Shown here: piece by piece, positions 50,901 to 63,200 of the stretch
How positions within the stretch are numbered: the first letter of the stretch is position 1
How the letters are laid out: each line of letters begins with the position of its first letter
Assembly: GCA_002633005.1 (NCBI GenBank)
Contig: NMRA01000542.1
Coordinates: forward strand, 124,001 to 188,000
Length of the DNA stretch: 64,000 bases
Reading direction: 5' to 3'
Origin: Phoronis australis
Lineage: Eukaryota; Phoronida; Phoronidae
Program-made: the position numbers and the translations under genes
The notes under the pieces: generated by a model
Told to the model about the DNA's origin: nothing
Databases searched by the model: none
The model's input: the letters and a program-made list of their open reading frames with translations, nothing else

Positions 50901-53900
50901 CACTTTTTCCTGCTATGGTATGCTTGTAAAAATATTCCTAATTTCATAGTTTAAAAATGCTGCACTTGAATGTATCTTCAAGAAAGGGCATTCTGTACGG
51001 TTCAGAGTTAATCTGACAAGCTTGCTTGTTCCACTTGCTCTGCAGTTTCTTGTCTGATAATGGTTTTAAGGTTGGAGTTGTAATACTTTGTTTACATTTG
51101 AAGGAGGAATAGATAAATGCACCCAAGAAAAAATTGCAACAAGTAAGACAAACCAATGACGCGATACAAAAGTGCTTAAACTATTGCTCAAATTCACAAA
51201 ACTTTAGGCGAGATCCTTCAACAATCCCCCACTACACTACAGGCAGTGTTTACCACAAACACTCTATAGTTCAACAGGCCTCTTGAACCCATTACTCACA
51301 CCCAACCCATTAACAAATCATAAAGGAATGGTCCCCACTTGTTGTGCAGTATGCCAAGACCAGGCTATTGTGTTGTTACATAATTAATGGGGGAACTACC
51401 TTATGGTAAGTATATAGTTGCTGCACAGTTGTGAATGATTAAGCAACACTGCAGAAAAGACAACACTAACGGCCAATCAACAGGGTTCTCATGAACAACT
51501 GCCAGTTGAACTTCCAACCTCTTGCTGTTGTCATAATGAACACCTAAAAATGTTAATTTCATAGTTGTGCACAACTTTATGACAAATGCTGGTGTAACAT
51601 GTGAGATTTTAAAGTCACCCAAGGACCAATTGATCTGTCAGGGCAGCAAGTCAAAGTGCAGTTAGAATTTCCAACTCTTTTGCAGGCTAATAAATATGCG
51701 GCACTTCTTACAAGTCTGTAACATCCCTCTTGGATATGACCTCAAATTGGGTCTCTTCTCATTTTCAATGGCCAGAAGAGACCTCAAGTACTTCTCAAAT
51801 GTTGGGCATAGTACACATATCAGACAGCTCAGTTACACTAGTTAATATATCACCAATTTCAGACAAAAATACTTGTCAAAGGTTTTTCATTTTTCAAAGG
51901 CTTCAAACATTGTTGTGAGTGCCTGATGGCAACTACACGCTATTTAACTTGAAATTCTAAATGACTTAGTTGGTGCTACTAAGAATGAAGAAACAAAATT
52001 TCACTTGTCCGCCATATTGGGTGCAGGTGAGACTGTGCATACTATTGCAACTAATGGAGTCCAACAATGTGTATACTTACATGTACAACATCATGACTGT
52101 ATACTTACATGTATCACATCATGACTGTATATTTACATGTACAACATCATGACTGTATACTTACATGTACAACATCATGACTGTATACTTACATGTATCA
52201 CATCATGACTGTATACTTACATGTACTACATCATGACTGTATACTTACATGTACAACATCATGACTGTATACTTACATGTATCACATCATGACTGTATAC
52301 TTACATGTACTACATCATGACTGTATACTTACATGTACAACATCATGACTGTATACTTACATGTATCACATCATGACTGTATACTTACATGTACTACATC
52401 ATGACTGTATACTTACATGTACAACATCATGACTGTATACTTACATGTATCACATCATGACTGTATACTTACATGTACTACATCATGACTGTATACTTAC
52501 ATGTACAACATCATGACTGTATACTTACATGTATCACATCATGACTGTATACTTACATGTACTACATCATGACTGTATACTTACATGTACAACATCATGA
52601 CTGTATACTTACATGTACTACATCATCGTTTACATTATCACAACCTTCCAATGACAATGACTTTATATTGTTATTCAGCATAGCGTACACCTCAAACAGC
52701 TTCGCACTGACTACATCATTACAGCCACTGAGGTCTAACGACTGTAGATACCTGCACCTATAAAAAATTTTAACATGGTTATACCGTACAAATTAAAAAT
52801 TATAGCCAGTTGGCTAACTTATTCCTTTGTGACTTTAAAGGAGTTGGCTCATTTAATATGTTCTGGTTGTCCAAAAATTTCTGACCACATTCCACATATC
52901 GGCAGAAAACAACAACAGGCCATCATTCACTAATGAATGATGGTAAAATGTGGTCTCAACTGCTTGAAAGTAAAAAAACTAGCCGTACTGGACTAAATGA
53001 ACTACTTTAATATTTACATCACACTGAGATACTGAAAACCCTGTTTTCTATCTGAAAGTCATAGTTAAGTACCGGATAAACACCTAGGCTCAAGCTCCAT
53101 TATTATGTGATATTCAGGACAAAACGGACACCGGACATGACATTGTAAATTAATTTATAGAATCAACCCACAAGTCAATGAATTATGATCGAGATAGGTT
53201 GACGAGAAAAAACAATACACAGTACAATTTAATTGTTTAATTTTCAATATCTGTAACATACTTTTTGAAAACTTTAAGAATCCCAACAGCCGTCACGGAG
53301 GTGCAGTCCTTTAGTTTCAACTCCTTGATGTGAGATGGAGTAAGAGTAGCTATGATGTTGTCAGTTACACTTTTGGGATACCAGGAGACGATGTAATCTA
53401 ACAAGGATTCAGACACAGGGTGGAATGAGTCTGACCTATAAAAGGAATTGAGTAATATCATTAATGAACACCAAAACTATACATCAAATCTCATAATGCC
53501 TCAAATATTAGACAGTGTCGGGTTAAGTTTTCTGGAGGTACCCAAGCTATAAAAACTGTAAAGGCCCGGAACGTCACTAACTTCACCCTGTTCCCCAGCA
53601 GCCACAATTTTCACATCCCTCAGTCAGCACTGCCTCCTAGCTGCCGGCTGCTCCTAATTCCATTTAACATGGCGGAATCGAGTACCGATAAATTGCGAGC
53701 AGAAATTTCATGACAAAATACTGAGGGATCAGGGTAGAAGAAATTTCGGTAAAAATGGCATAAACGAGACTCTCTTCAAAATGGCTACCGGGAACCAGTT
53801 TCACTGAATAATCATTGGACTTCGCCGTTATTCAGTGAAAACTGGTTCTCGGCAGCCATTTTAAAGAGGGACCCATTTACGCCACTTATCTCGAAATGTT

Positions 53901-54403
53901 CGTGTATTTTTTGGAAACATAATGTTGCGAGGAATCGAACAATACCAAAATCATATGTGTAGTCGTAGACTGTAGTGTACCCGATTTGTTAGGTGAATTG
54001 TCACTTTCATAAACAAATTTACACCAAGTCTATCAAAGAATGAAAGATGCATGTAACTGCAAGTCTAGTGTGTCCACCAGTCCTCTGCCTCTGGGGCAAC
54101 GGCACACACACAACATCCACACCGCATTCCAGTCACAGCTCAGGCACAGCCACAGCCACAGGCATAAAGGCTTATAGGCAATGACCATCGCCACTGTTCG
54201 GGCCAACAGAGGCGATGTCGATGATCATTGCCTGACAGTGACACTGACAGGCTTACAGCTCACACACGATGGCAATAATGAATGTCTTACTCTAATTGTC
54301 GCATTAACGAATTCTTCTCATCTTGCTTGATACCGTGTCTCTGGCCAAGCAAAATTTGAGCAATAGTTGCTCTAGCAACAGAACTTAAAGAAGTTAATGT
54401 CAT
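38973..54403 (-). CDS. LRR protein (cysteine-containing repeats) with large acidic insert, complete gene
   Basis: Coding exons in transcript order: 54403-54291, 53435-53262, 52757-52613, 49957-49838, 47847-47725, 46871-45578, 43052-42915, 42496-42366, 41470-41209, 40165-40052, 39568-39477, 39197-38973. They sum to 2,931 nt, or 976 aa plus stop, with all phases consistent. The start ATG at 54403 has an in-frame TAA 15 bases upstream. After an N-terminal helical part (1-60), repeats of the type LxxLxLxxCxxVTD begin (about 70-225; YLQSLDLSGCNDV, LEHVNLSMCENITD). Exon 6 then adds about 380 Ser/Asp/Glu-rich, probably disordered residues (240-620). The repeats resume across exons 6-10 (LKKLDLSWCEDITS, LQTLDISWNP) and again near the C-terminus (LRYLDLEYCDKVTD). 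These repeats are typical of F-box/LRR and AMN1-like proteins, but I see no F-box. The specific family was not recognised. It probably works as a protein-binding scaffold (inference). It is divergent from OPA3. Confidence 0.85.
43205..43330. repeat. MITE-like element, GAAGCGTGTTCAATA family, copy A
   Basis: GAAGCGTGTTCAATAAGTCA is followed by palindromic GCTCGCGAGTGCC...GAGCACTCGC. The same terminal words occur inverted near 49,075-49,190. It lies in the LRR gene's exon 6-7 intron. Confidence 0.55.
44157..45310. repeat. Diverged tandem repeat (period about 440 bp) with CTCF-core-like motifs
   Basis: Blocks near 44330, 44770 and 45210 share ACTGCCACTAGGAGGC, GTCATC...CATCGTCAGCT and CATGCCAATTTTCAAAATC. 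Intervening blocks share AACTGCCAAATTTTATGAAA and GATACAGAGATAA. The motif GCCACTAGGRGGC recurs. It lies in the intron between LRR exons 6 and 7. Confidence 0.75.
45360..45535. repeat. Diverged relative of the 53.8-kb foldback element
   Basis: It contains GAAAACTGGTTCCCGAAG, GAAAATGGCTACTGCACAGAA and TTATTCAGTGCAAACTATTT, matching arms of the foldback at 53.8 kb with a longer loop. Confidence 0.5.
45578..46871 (-). CDS. Exon 6 of the LRR gene: 1,294-nt exon encoding the acidic, Ser-rich insert
   Basis: This single exon supplies about 431 of the 976 residues. It starts in phase 0 with IDVTVLWFLSGYSLSTAVHL, continuing an LRR, then runs through low-complexity sequence rich in Ser, Glu, Asp, Val and Asn without predicted structure. 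It ends by re-entering LRR sequence (NITSLDISNI; LTKFSISWKDLD) before a GTGAG donor. Acceptor CATTGCAG and donor are strong. An antisense open frame over part of it is a shadow. Confidence 0.85.
48340..48420. repeat. AATAAGCGCCC repeat fragment
   Basis: CCCCTAATAAGCGCCCATGC, TATAAGCGCCCCCCACGC and AAAATAAGCGCTCAG are three close variants in a row, in an intron of the LRR gene. Confidence 0.45.
49070..49190. repeat. MITE-like element, GAAGCGTGTTCAATA family, copy B (inverted)
   Basis: CACTCTATTGAACACGCTTC ends this copy, preceded by GCGAGCGCTCGCGAGCGC. It is the inverse-oriented relative of the copy at 43.2 kb, in the LRR gene's exon 4-5 intron. Confidence 0.55.
52071..52626. repeat. 28-bp minisatellite, about 20 copies, overlapping the LRR gene exon 3 donor
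   Basis: The unit is TACAACATCATGACTGTATA plus CTTACATG, in three variants (TACAAC, TATCAC, TACTAC) that alternate as an 84-bp higher-order unit over most of the array. On the LRR gene strand each unit contains CAT|GTAAGTAT, the same sequence used as the exon 3 splice donor at 52612. Confidence 0.9.
53767..53874. repeat. Foldback element, ATGGCTRCCGRGAACCAG family
   Basis: Positions 53771-53811 and 53828-53869 form inverted arms of about 40 bp around a 16-bp loop, with the words AAAATGGCTACCGGGAACCA and CAGTGAAAACTGGTTCTCGG. A diverged relative is near 45,360-45,535. In the first intron of the LRR gene. Confidence 0.75.
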
Positions 54404-54729
54404 GATAAAGTAGTGTTATAAACAGGAACAACGGACAGCTGATTACATTTTTACGCGTGCACTTCCGAATGGGTTTTCCAACAGACAAGAGTGCTGCACT
54501 CTAAATACCAAAACGTTTCAAACTTACAAACATAAAACTTAAGGTATAATATATCATAAATTTAAAATTTGATATTTAAAAAATATATAATGAATGTTTA
54601 TTATAAAATGTAGCACTTTTCTACTTTATTGATTATACGGTTATGAATTTAATAGCCTCAAAACTGAAAACTTCCGCTTTGTCTGTCTGATGAAAACACA
54701 AGGTGTGAGTCCCTGAAACTGAAACGACG
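54404..54729. promoter_or_regulatory. Probable bidirectional promoter between the LRR gene and OPA3
   Basis: The start codons of the LRR gene (minus strand, 54403) and OPA3 (plus strand, 54730) are 326 bp apart and face away from each other. The interval must hold both 5' leaders and at least the core promoters. It is AT-rich in the middle (about 54530-54640) and has no obvious TATA box placed for either gene. Shared control is inferred from geometry alone. Confidence 0.6.
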
Positions 54730-56638
54730 ATGCCGTTCCCTCTCATAAAGTTGGGGTCTCTAGTCCTAAAACAGCTCAGTAAACCTCTAGCTAACTGGAT
54801 TAAAAGACGCGCTAAAAATCAAGGATTTTTTAGAGACTACGTTTGTATTCCCTTTGCGCAAAGTAAGTCCTTGTCACAACTAGCAGATCACTGATCACAG
54901 GCACTGAGTGACTGAGTCTGAGTCAGTAGTTTCGCTAATGTTTGGCCTACTTGTACGGACTTTTCTCATGGTTTTCATGAGCAACAGCTTTCGAAGAAAT
55001 TTGGAATGTTCTAGCCTTACAAACAGGTTATGTGTCTAGTGGCACTGGTGGGGTGTAGCGGTCCCTAATTTTGAGAACCAAGCAATCACTGAATAAGGGA
55101 CCATTCAGCATTTGAATGATTGGCTATCTGGTTTTCAAGGAATAATTGACTCCAAAGTTTCTGAAATGAAGATGTACCAAACCGTATTGACTTCTGCTGA
55201 AACTGGCATTGGACAGGCTCTGATATGTAAAATCTTTAAGAATTCATCTGCGTCATATAGTTTTTGACAATCTGACCTCTATTGACTCTATTCTATATGT
55301 CAGTGTTTGATTAAAGATTAAAGCTCCAGTATCCTTATGCTCTCATAAAATCCATATCAATAATTCTTTCCACGATATTATTCTATTTTTGTTACCAACA
55401 AGAACATCAAAGCCATCATCATCTCAAGAAAAGGCTTATCAGAGTTTATTGGGATTGATCAACTTTAAAATTGTGTATTTGAAAATGTCACAATTGTACG
55501 CCTCTGACTAAGATGGAAATAAAATCCGATATTGTGAGACCGATTTTATGAGAGCTAAAGCCCTATTTCAATTTTTGTTTTTTAAGCCAGGCAAACCAGG
55601 GAAAATAAGGCTTTAACAGAATAGCTGAAAAATAAGCCTGATTAGTCTCGAGTTTTGTGTTATTCTCTTCCTGTACTTTTGGTTTTATTTTTCGATTACA
55701 GAAAGTCGTATTTCCATATTAAGTCAAATTTGTGCTTAAAGATGCAGTCTCATTAAATTGTGAATATGCAAATGAATTACTGATTTACAAACAACCCTGT
55801 GTCCTCCAGTGTGCCGTAAACCATCCAAGAACCAGTTACCATAATTACAATCTTGCTAAAGTCTCAATTGCGAGACTACCTTTATGTAAATGATGGTAAT
55901 ATTTCATCATTACTCTGCTGAAACGAAGCATTGATTTTTATTGTTTGTTTATTTCACTATCAAATAGTCCTGAACCTGGTCCTAAGCCTGATAGTGCCTT
56001 ACTGGAATATAAAATCTCGTGGTAAGGTTGGATCTGACTTATGCAAGTTTCACTGTACATGTTATCAGGCTTGGTCTATACAGGCTAATTCGATGACGTA
56101 AACCGACAATCACTACCTCGATTGTTGGTGAGCTGGAGGTAGTAACATGGCCGTTACATGAGAATCATTTTTGTGTTCTTGGTTTATTTTAGAATATCAC
56201 AAGTGGGATGTGAAGATTCGTGGACGGTTGGCTGGCATAGGAAAGACAAAAGAAGTACAGCCATTAAACCCAGAATTAGCAGTGGAACTTGGGGCTGATT
56301 TACTGGGAGAAGCCATAATATTCTTAGTTGCATCTGGAACTATTTACATGGAATATGCCAGGGCTGCTAGAAAAGATCAGAATAAAGAAAACAAGCAGAA
56401 TTCAGATATCGATTCTATGAAGAGAGAAATGGAACATCTTAATCTTGTGATAGAAATTCAAAATGCCAAGATCAGAGGTCTTCAAAGACATATTGGGTTT
56501 GTTGACAAAGAGGTGGATATTCCAAAGTTCAGTAGGGAACTCGAGAAACCAGAAGTTAGCTGGAGTTTTGTAGGTGCAATTTATAATGGTGTCAAAAGTA
56601 TCAAAGAATCTATCGGTGGAAAAAGGACAGAGGACTGA
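54730..56638 (+). CDS. OPA3: OPA3, mitochondrial membrane protein, complete
   Basis: Two exons, 54730-54862 and 56193-56638, join at phase 1 to give 192 aa (human OPA3 is 179 aa). Exon 1 encodes MPFPLIKLGSLVLKQLSKPL and the family signature LSKPLANWIK up to the YVCIPFAQ segment. Exon 2 continues with YHKWDVKIRGR, then the core LNPELAVELGADLLGEAIIF, a hydrophobic stretch near 85-97, a charged coiled coil (about 98-140) and a divergent tail. OPA3 proteins attach to mitochondria; loss in humans causes optic atrophy and 3-methylglutaconic aciduria type III, and the molecular activity is unclear. Intron position and length match the family's two-exon form. ATTAAA at 56825-56830 could be the polyadenylation signal. 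The gene shares its upstream region with the divergent LRR gene. Confidence 0.96.
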
Positions 56639-56920
56639 AAGTCTAGGCACTGGTGTAGTGGAGTAAATGTCTGATGGATGAATTTCATTTGGAAGAATTT
56701 GACAAGATTTTGTACTTGTTGAAAACCTTGTTTATCTGTTCAGAGTGAACATGGGCTTTGTTTGGCTAGTCACAAGTTAATCTGTATTTTTCGTAATCGT
56801 GATGAAATTGCTGTTAATGTTTTAATTAAAAGCTTTGTGAGGTGCCAAGTACAGTTCAAACCAAAAGTATTCAAATTACCCGGAAATCCCAGTTATGACA
56901 GGTAAATTTGTCATCAGAAA

Positions 56921-57050
56921 AGTCTTCCCTCGTGATCATCGTCAGAGAAGTCTTCCCTCGTGATCATCGTCAGAGGAGTCTTCCCTCGTGACCATCATCA
57001 GAGGAGTCTTCCCTCGTGATCATCGTCAGAGGAGTCTTCCCTCGTGACTG
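56921..57050. repeat. 28-bp minisatellite, about four copies
   Basis: The unit is GGAGTCTTCCCTCGTGATCA plus TCGTCAGA, with single-base variants, 283 bp after the OPA3 stop codon. Confidence 0.85.
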
Positions 57051-59607
57051 AGAATGAAGGGGAATTAACATCTGTTGCATCATATCTTGTTAAAACCACC
57101 ACATGCCTATGGTGTGTTGCAGTAAGTAATACCTTCAATACAGGTGAGGTACTCTTTTTTAATTATCATTTCCGCATGTGAACAAACGTGCGTTTGGAAG
57201 GAAGAAGGCAATACCTGCTAATATCATTTACTTTGAACATAACAATAGTGATGCAGGAGACAAAGTTAATCTTTAAGTACTTTACCTTATTTATTGGATG
57301 AAGAATTGTTGGAAGGTAACAATTTTTGTCAGTATACAGTCGAACATCAGGTTACATTCAATGCATATAATGTGGTTTACTTGAAGAGCAGCCTACTAGA
57401 AATGAAATGTCAAAACTTTGAGGGACTGGAAAAGGTTGTCTACATTATAAGCTCATATGATGTTTGTGGAGAGTCCCTTTACTTACACGACTCTTGTAAA
57501 ACTGTGCAATTCATGTCTGGGTATTTGTTGTAAGATAGTGTTGTGAGATAAGGTATTAAATTATGGGCAGCTTTTTTGCATTTATTTTAAATGGAAACAT
57601 TTTAATGCTGAAAGTTCATGTGGTCTAGTCTGCAACATTTTTACGGGGTAATGAATACTCAAATCCGCACAAATATCAGTGTTCATCTAAATTGCATAAA
57701 GTACTGTTCAGTTAAATTTGCTTTCACATGCAATAACAGTGAACGTATTGTACGTATTAATTTTTCATAAAGGATCTTTCACCACTACAAAACCATGAAC
57801 AGCATCAGCTGTATCTGTTTCTGCCATTTGCAATGTTAAACATTAAACACTTTTTCATGATTTCGTAATAGCACTGCATATTGCATTTATGAAGATGATT
57901 TCTAAAATGAGAATATTTTAATGAAATAAGGTAATTTATTTGCTAGTTACCAGACCTTGGATTGGTGCATAGGTCATTTTTTGCTGAACTAGCAAGATTG
58001 GCTTCTCGGCCTCGTAGGTCACAAGTAGAAATTGCAACATGACTGTCTCAAATGCCCAACAACAATTATTGGTGTTCGTGCTGGAATTATTTTAAAATGC
58101 CTTTGAATACCATTTTTGATCAAAACTAGTCTGTGAAATAATACTCTTTAAAAGCAGATGATTGTTTTGATAAAAAATTATATCAACAAGCATTTTAAAA
58201 TAAATTATATCTTCCGTTAGTAGGTTAAGGTATCAAGTGACAGAAGTGTAATGCAATATATATTCTTTATTTTCAGTTGTAATTATGGATTCATTTCGTC
58301 TACAGTTTTATGTACAAATAATTGTTTCGAGTAAAAATGGACTCGTTCTGAACTATGTACATTTTTCTAGTTTGCTGAAGTATTCCTTTCATGAATGTCA
58401 CCAAGGTCAGCAGATCCAGTCTTTACGCTACACCCCAAGTAGCTGTTTATATCACTTACAGGGGTACCCCAAATGGTTAGCTACGAGATGTGTGCCTCAA
58501 GTGACACTCGCCTCATGTCATTGTTAACCGAACACAGCGAAGCAAAATTCTCACTGACCAATGAGGTACAAAAGTAAACAGCATAAATGTAGTACAAATA
58601 ATGTTTTCAATGAACTAGCCAGAGATTTGCTATTGTCTGCTGATGCAATATTAATTTTCATTGGCTACTAGCACTTAGCTTAACTCGTCCACATGTTGTG
58701 AAGATTTACACTTGCCAGGTTCATGAAATCCAACAAGTGAGTCATTCGGCTTACTGTCTCACAAGACAAAATCTCCACAGTTCATTTTACCGCTGACATG
58801 AGCTATGAACCGAGTTCATTTGTATTCAAGGCGTGTAGCTCTACTTCACTGGCCCTTAAACAGTACCAGTGGATGCTTTCATTGCTCCCATGAAAAACTG
58901 CTATCGAAAGTGATCTATTTGGCCAAGAGTAGTTCGTGCAACTACTGGCAAACAAATTACAAGAAAAATCTTGACTTCTGTACCTACTGGCGCTATTTTA
59001 TAAATACAAAGGATGACTATTGCCCATACTTTTGAAAAAATTATGAGAATACTTAACCATTCAGTGGCAAGTCTTAGTGTTCTAAATTTCAGATTATCCT
59101 AAAAGAGGTTTTTGTAAACATTTAAAAATGTATGGTAAAATGAACTGCAACAGCATGCTTTGAATATTTCGTAATAATAATATTAATAATGTACATTGAG
59201 TGAAGGTGGTAAAACAAATGACCAAGCTAGAATATCCAGCAGAATGACACATTACAATGAACCTCTCAAGAACTTTCCTAAATGCCAAAAACTAAGGTAC
59301 ATTGCAACCAAAGTTCACTGTAATCAAATCATTTTGTGTGCAGTATAGTTCACTTTAAACTTGCAGTAAGTCATTATGGATTGGTATGTTGTAACACAGT
59401 TTGAGTGTCAAAATCAATTGACACTCCTGCCATTGCCTGATCTGCTTTGGATTGGAAATCATTTTCCATCATGGTGTGGAAATGTATTAGACAATTTATC
59501 TGCTTTATAATTTGCATTTTAGATGCTAATCATGTTGCTTTTAAGAATATTGAATTTTTGTTTTGTCATTTTAATTTATTTTGAATTGTTTGGAATAAAA
59601 ATAGACG

Positions 59608-59682
59608 AGTTTTCAATTTTGATTTTTTCACAAACATGCCGAGATTTTAATTTTGATTTTTTCACACACATGCCGAGATCAT
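59608..59682. repeat. About 33-bp tandem duplication, AT-rich
   Basis: TTTTGATTTTTTCACAAACA plus TGCCGAGAT occurs twice in succession between OPA3 and CCDC61. Confidence 0.7.
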
Positions 59683-60279
59683 TGGCATTTGATTGCCAGT
59701 GTTTCAGACTTTTCTGGAGACAGCGATTAATTTTTTCTGCAATTAGTGTTAGAGAATGCTAGGACACGTGACATTTGGGAATTTATGTAACTTGATGAAA
59801 ATAATGATTTGTTCCGATGTAAAACTACATAAAAAATGTTTTAATTTGAATTTTAACTGTCTTATTCGCCAAATTTTGGTTCAGCAACTTTAAAGTAACT
59901 GTTATTTGCATGCACATTCATTCTTAAAAACATACATTATTAACAGAAGTAGTTATTAGCCTATTTAAAAAATTAACATAGTTTTTGACTGTGTATGAGT
60001 CTTAACAGGAGTGGACATAATACACAAGGTAAAGCAATATTCACTTGGTCCCAATCATGAAATCTAACAACCTTGATAACATCCACAAAACGAAAATTCA
60101 TTCCCCTGTGAAGAGTTCATGCAATTGACTAAAACATGGAAAAGATTCAATAAAACATGAAAACACATGCTTGTCAAATATTCCATGAATTTTCCAGAGT
60201 GAACTTTTGCAGCCCAGCTGCACACAGAAGGAACTACTGTATTTATACACACTCCACACTATAAATAAGGAAGGGTTTG

Positions 60280-63200
60280 CTATGAGGCCATATTTGCTTT
60301 CATGAATGCTTGAAGTCGATTGAGCCTTTCATCGATCTCTGTTATTTCGGCAGATCTGTTGAATGGATCGCCACGAGCAACTGTAGAATAAAAACACAGT
60401 GTTACAAATGCACATATATCACAGCAGTCTACCATATAACGTGAACAAGAATTAATTTAATTGGTGCATTGTTTAAGGCTAAGCTGGAGCGTTGTTGAAG
60501 TAAAGAGAATGGATCTGTGTTACAATATGTGAAAAAAGGAAATGCCACTTCAAAGCATAATATACCAGGAAACCCAACAAAACACTTACTGTCACAGAAT
60601 TCTAAAAATATCACAAAATGTTACAGAATTTCAGGCAAGCATATTTTGTCACCATGCAACAGAGAATCCATTATCTGTGAGTATGAAATAGACTTTAAAA
60701 TATCTTGTACTTTGCCAACTCAAATTAGAATATATTTTAGAGCAAATTTAGAGAGTAAAAACTGAGAAGAACAAAAATTACACCATGAACACAGCACAGA
60801 TATAATGGATGATTATTGTTTTAAACATTCCTAATAAAGTGGGCGATACTAGCAAACTTAAAATAGCGTCGGGGGGGTGCAAAGCAAGTTGGCAATAGTC
60901 TCTTCAACAGAAACACAACTGCCATCGCCATGGAAGTTGTGATTTGGATTTGAGATGAGATAAATTTGCACATCAAACCAACTAGAGCAATACAAAGATT
61001 TCATAACGGGACAATTCTACCACAAGAAGTAGCTGCAATATTCAAAAAAGGGTAAACCAACATCAAAAAAATAAGTTTAAAAAGGAACAGTTTTCAACAG
61101 AGGAATAAAAATATTAACCACAAAACCTCTTTCCTAGACTGAAAAAAATGTATAGATCAGTATAGTACTGCAGTAAACAGAGTGGTGTTTGCGACAAATC
61201 TCTATGTTAATTTTCAGTGAAATCCATCAATCAGTTCTCTAGATAATATACCGAAACATTCCTCCTCCTAAACATACTAAAATACCCATATAGGGGGCAG
61301 GACGTATTGAAAAGTGATATGCATCACCATAGTGATGCCTTACACCCTAGTGCCAATATCACCAAAATTCGACTGAAAATTTTTTGACAGATATACAGGG
61401 CAACTGGATGCTGGAACGGGATGGCAGGGTGCACAAAATCAACCAACGTCAAGTTTCTTGCTGTTTAAATGTTGCATATCATGAAAATCATTTGCTAGTA
61501 GAATCTGTTACTAGTAGAATCTGTTACCTTGGTCACTATAATTTTCTTTGCCTGTGTAATTCTTTCTCTTCCATTTATTTTCACTCTCAGGTGTACTTGT
61601 GGTCAGAGTGAACACTGGTCAAGGAAATCTACATTCAGGGTAATATTTTCCTCTCTGTTGTCAATATAGAATATCAAAAGGTTGCACACTACATCAAAAT
61701 ATAATTTCAGGCAGCAGTAATGCAGTCGTTTCAACAGAAATTTTCCAAAAATTGAAACATTTAAAGCTTTGTCATATTTGTAGTCTATTTTTGAATAAAG
61801 CTCAACTTTCCTCGAGTCGTTGCATTATTTGTGATTCTGTCATGCACTCCACAAAGCAGAGAGTCAGTTATATTAAAAGAAGCACACTGTGCAAGCAGTC
61901 AAATTTCAATTTCAGAAAGCATTCATTTGACAAAAGGATATATTGATCGCTGTCTCTGTTTTGGTTTCTGCAAAGGCTGAAAATAATGAAACACCAACAT
62001 TTTACACTGAAACAATTTTTCATTTAAACAACAAAACATGAGATGCTTTCAACAGTTGTTAGTCACTGATGAGTGAAATATATATGGCAATATAACACCA
62101 TGATTTTATCGACTTTGCAAGGTACTGCCTTACTGACAAGCTTCGTCAATTCGGAATGGGGGAAATAAATGGAGCACATTCAGATATTTGTTAGCCTAAT
62201 TATAAAACAATGGATAAACAATGTCAATTAACTGATCTTGTTCACAAGTGTATAAATGCATGTAGGTGGTAAAGTAATCAACACATACCACATTAGGGCT
62301 GTCCCAGGCACTCGAACTGTTGGTACGAGCTGGCTTTAGACCTGTCTTCATATTTCTATGAGAGATAAAACTAATAAAGAACAAGAAGGAAGGGAAATAT
62401 ATCAAAAACATATATCTGACGCTGCAGTCCAAAAACGAAAAAATAGAAAAGAATGGTGATCCACAAATTATAAACTGCAACATGTAGCACAAAATCTCCA
62501 TAATGTGTCTCACAACATTAGGTGTAAGCAAGACAAGACAATTACAGTGAAGTAGGAGCTAACAACTGCCAAGACTAATAAAAATCAGTTTAATTTATTA
62601 TGCAAGACACTTAATTACTAGTCGTACAGCTCAAAACATTACTAGATACTTAGCAATTTACCCAAGCAAGGGATTACTTGTAATTCATTCGTACCTTGTT
62701 CTAGATTTCTGGGATGAGTCAGATGCATTACCGTCACTAACGTAACCTTGTGACCTTTGACTTCCAACTGAAGAAGATCTGGACCTATTGCCTCGATTTC
62801 CTAAAAAGCATTGAGATGAATATTTCAAATCGGTAGTACTTTTATAGTCAGTGAAAATATGCCACACGTATCATAATCAGAAGGAGATATTTTACTAGTT
62901 CCAGTGATTTACAAGAAATACCGAGATTTTATTCTCATATTCTAGACTTACCTTTCAAGTACCCTGGGGAAGACCTGGATTTCTCCGCACTGCCTCGATT
63001 ACTAGGCTGCAAAATTCTTTGCCTAAATAAGCAGAAACAAAAAACAGAACAATAAAAAAGCCACAGTGTTGTCCAAGCAAAAAAATGCAATATGACTTTT
63101 GACGCCAACGTAAATAAACTCGTGCATTCACTGACCTACGCACACATCTCCGTTGTACACCCAATCCAGTTTCATTGAGAAAAGGAACATTGTATGTGTA

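Larger units (their letters stand above)
56831..60279. other. Intergenic stretch between OPA3 and CCDC61 (tail to tail)
   Basis: Apart from the minisatellite at 56.9 kb and the small duplication at 59.6 kb, it is AT-rich DNA with short frames lacking any family signature. It should hold both 3' UTR ends. Confidence 0.5.

Noticed and set aside
60593-60604. 12-nt micro-exon candidate in CCDC61 between good splice signals
   Set aside because: Its length keeps phase 0, whereas the last exon needs one carried base; it does not solve the missing-exon problem.
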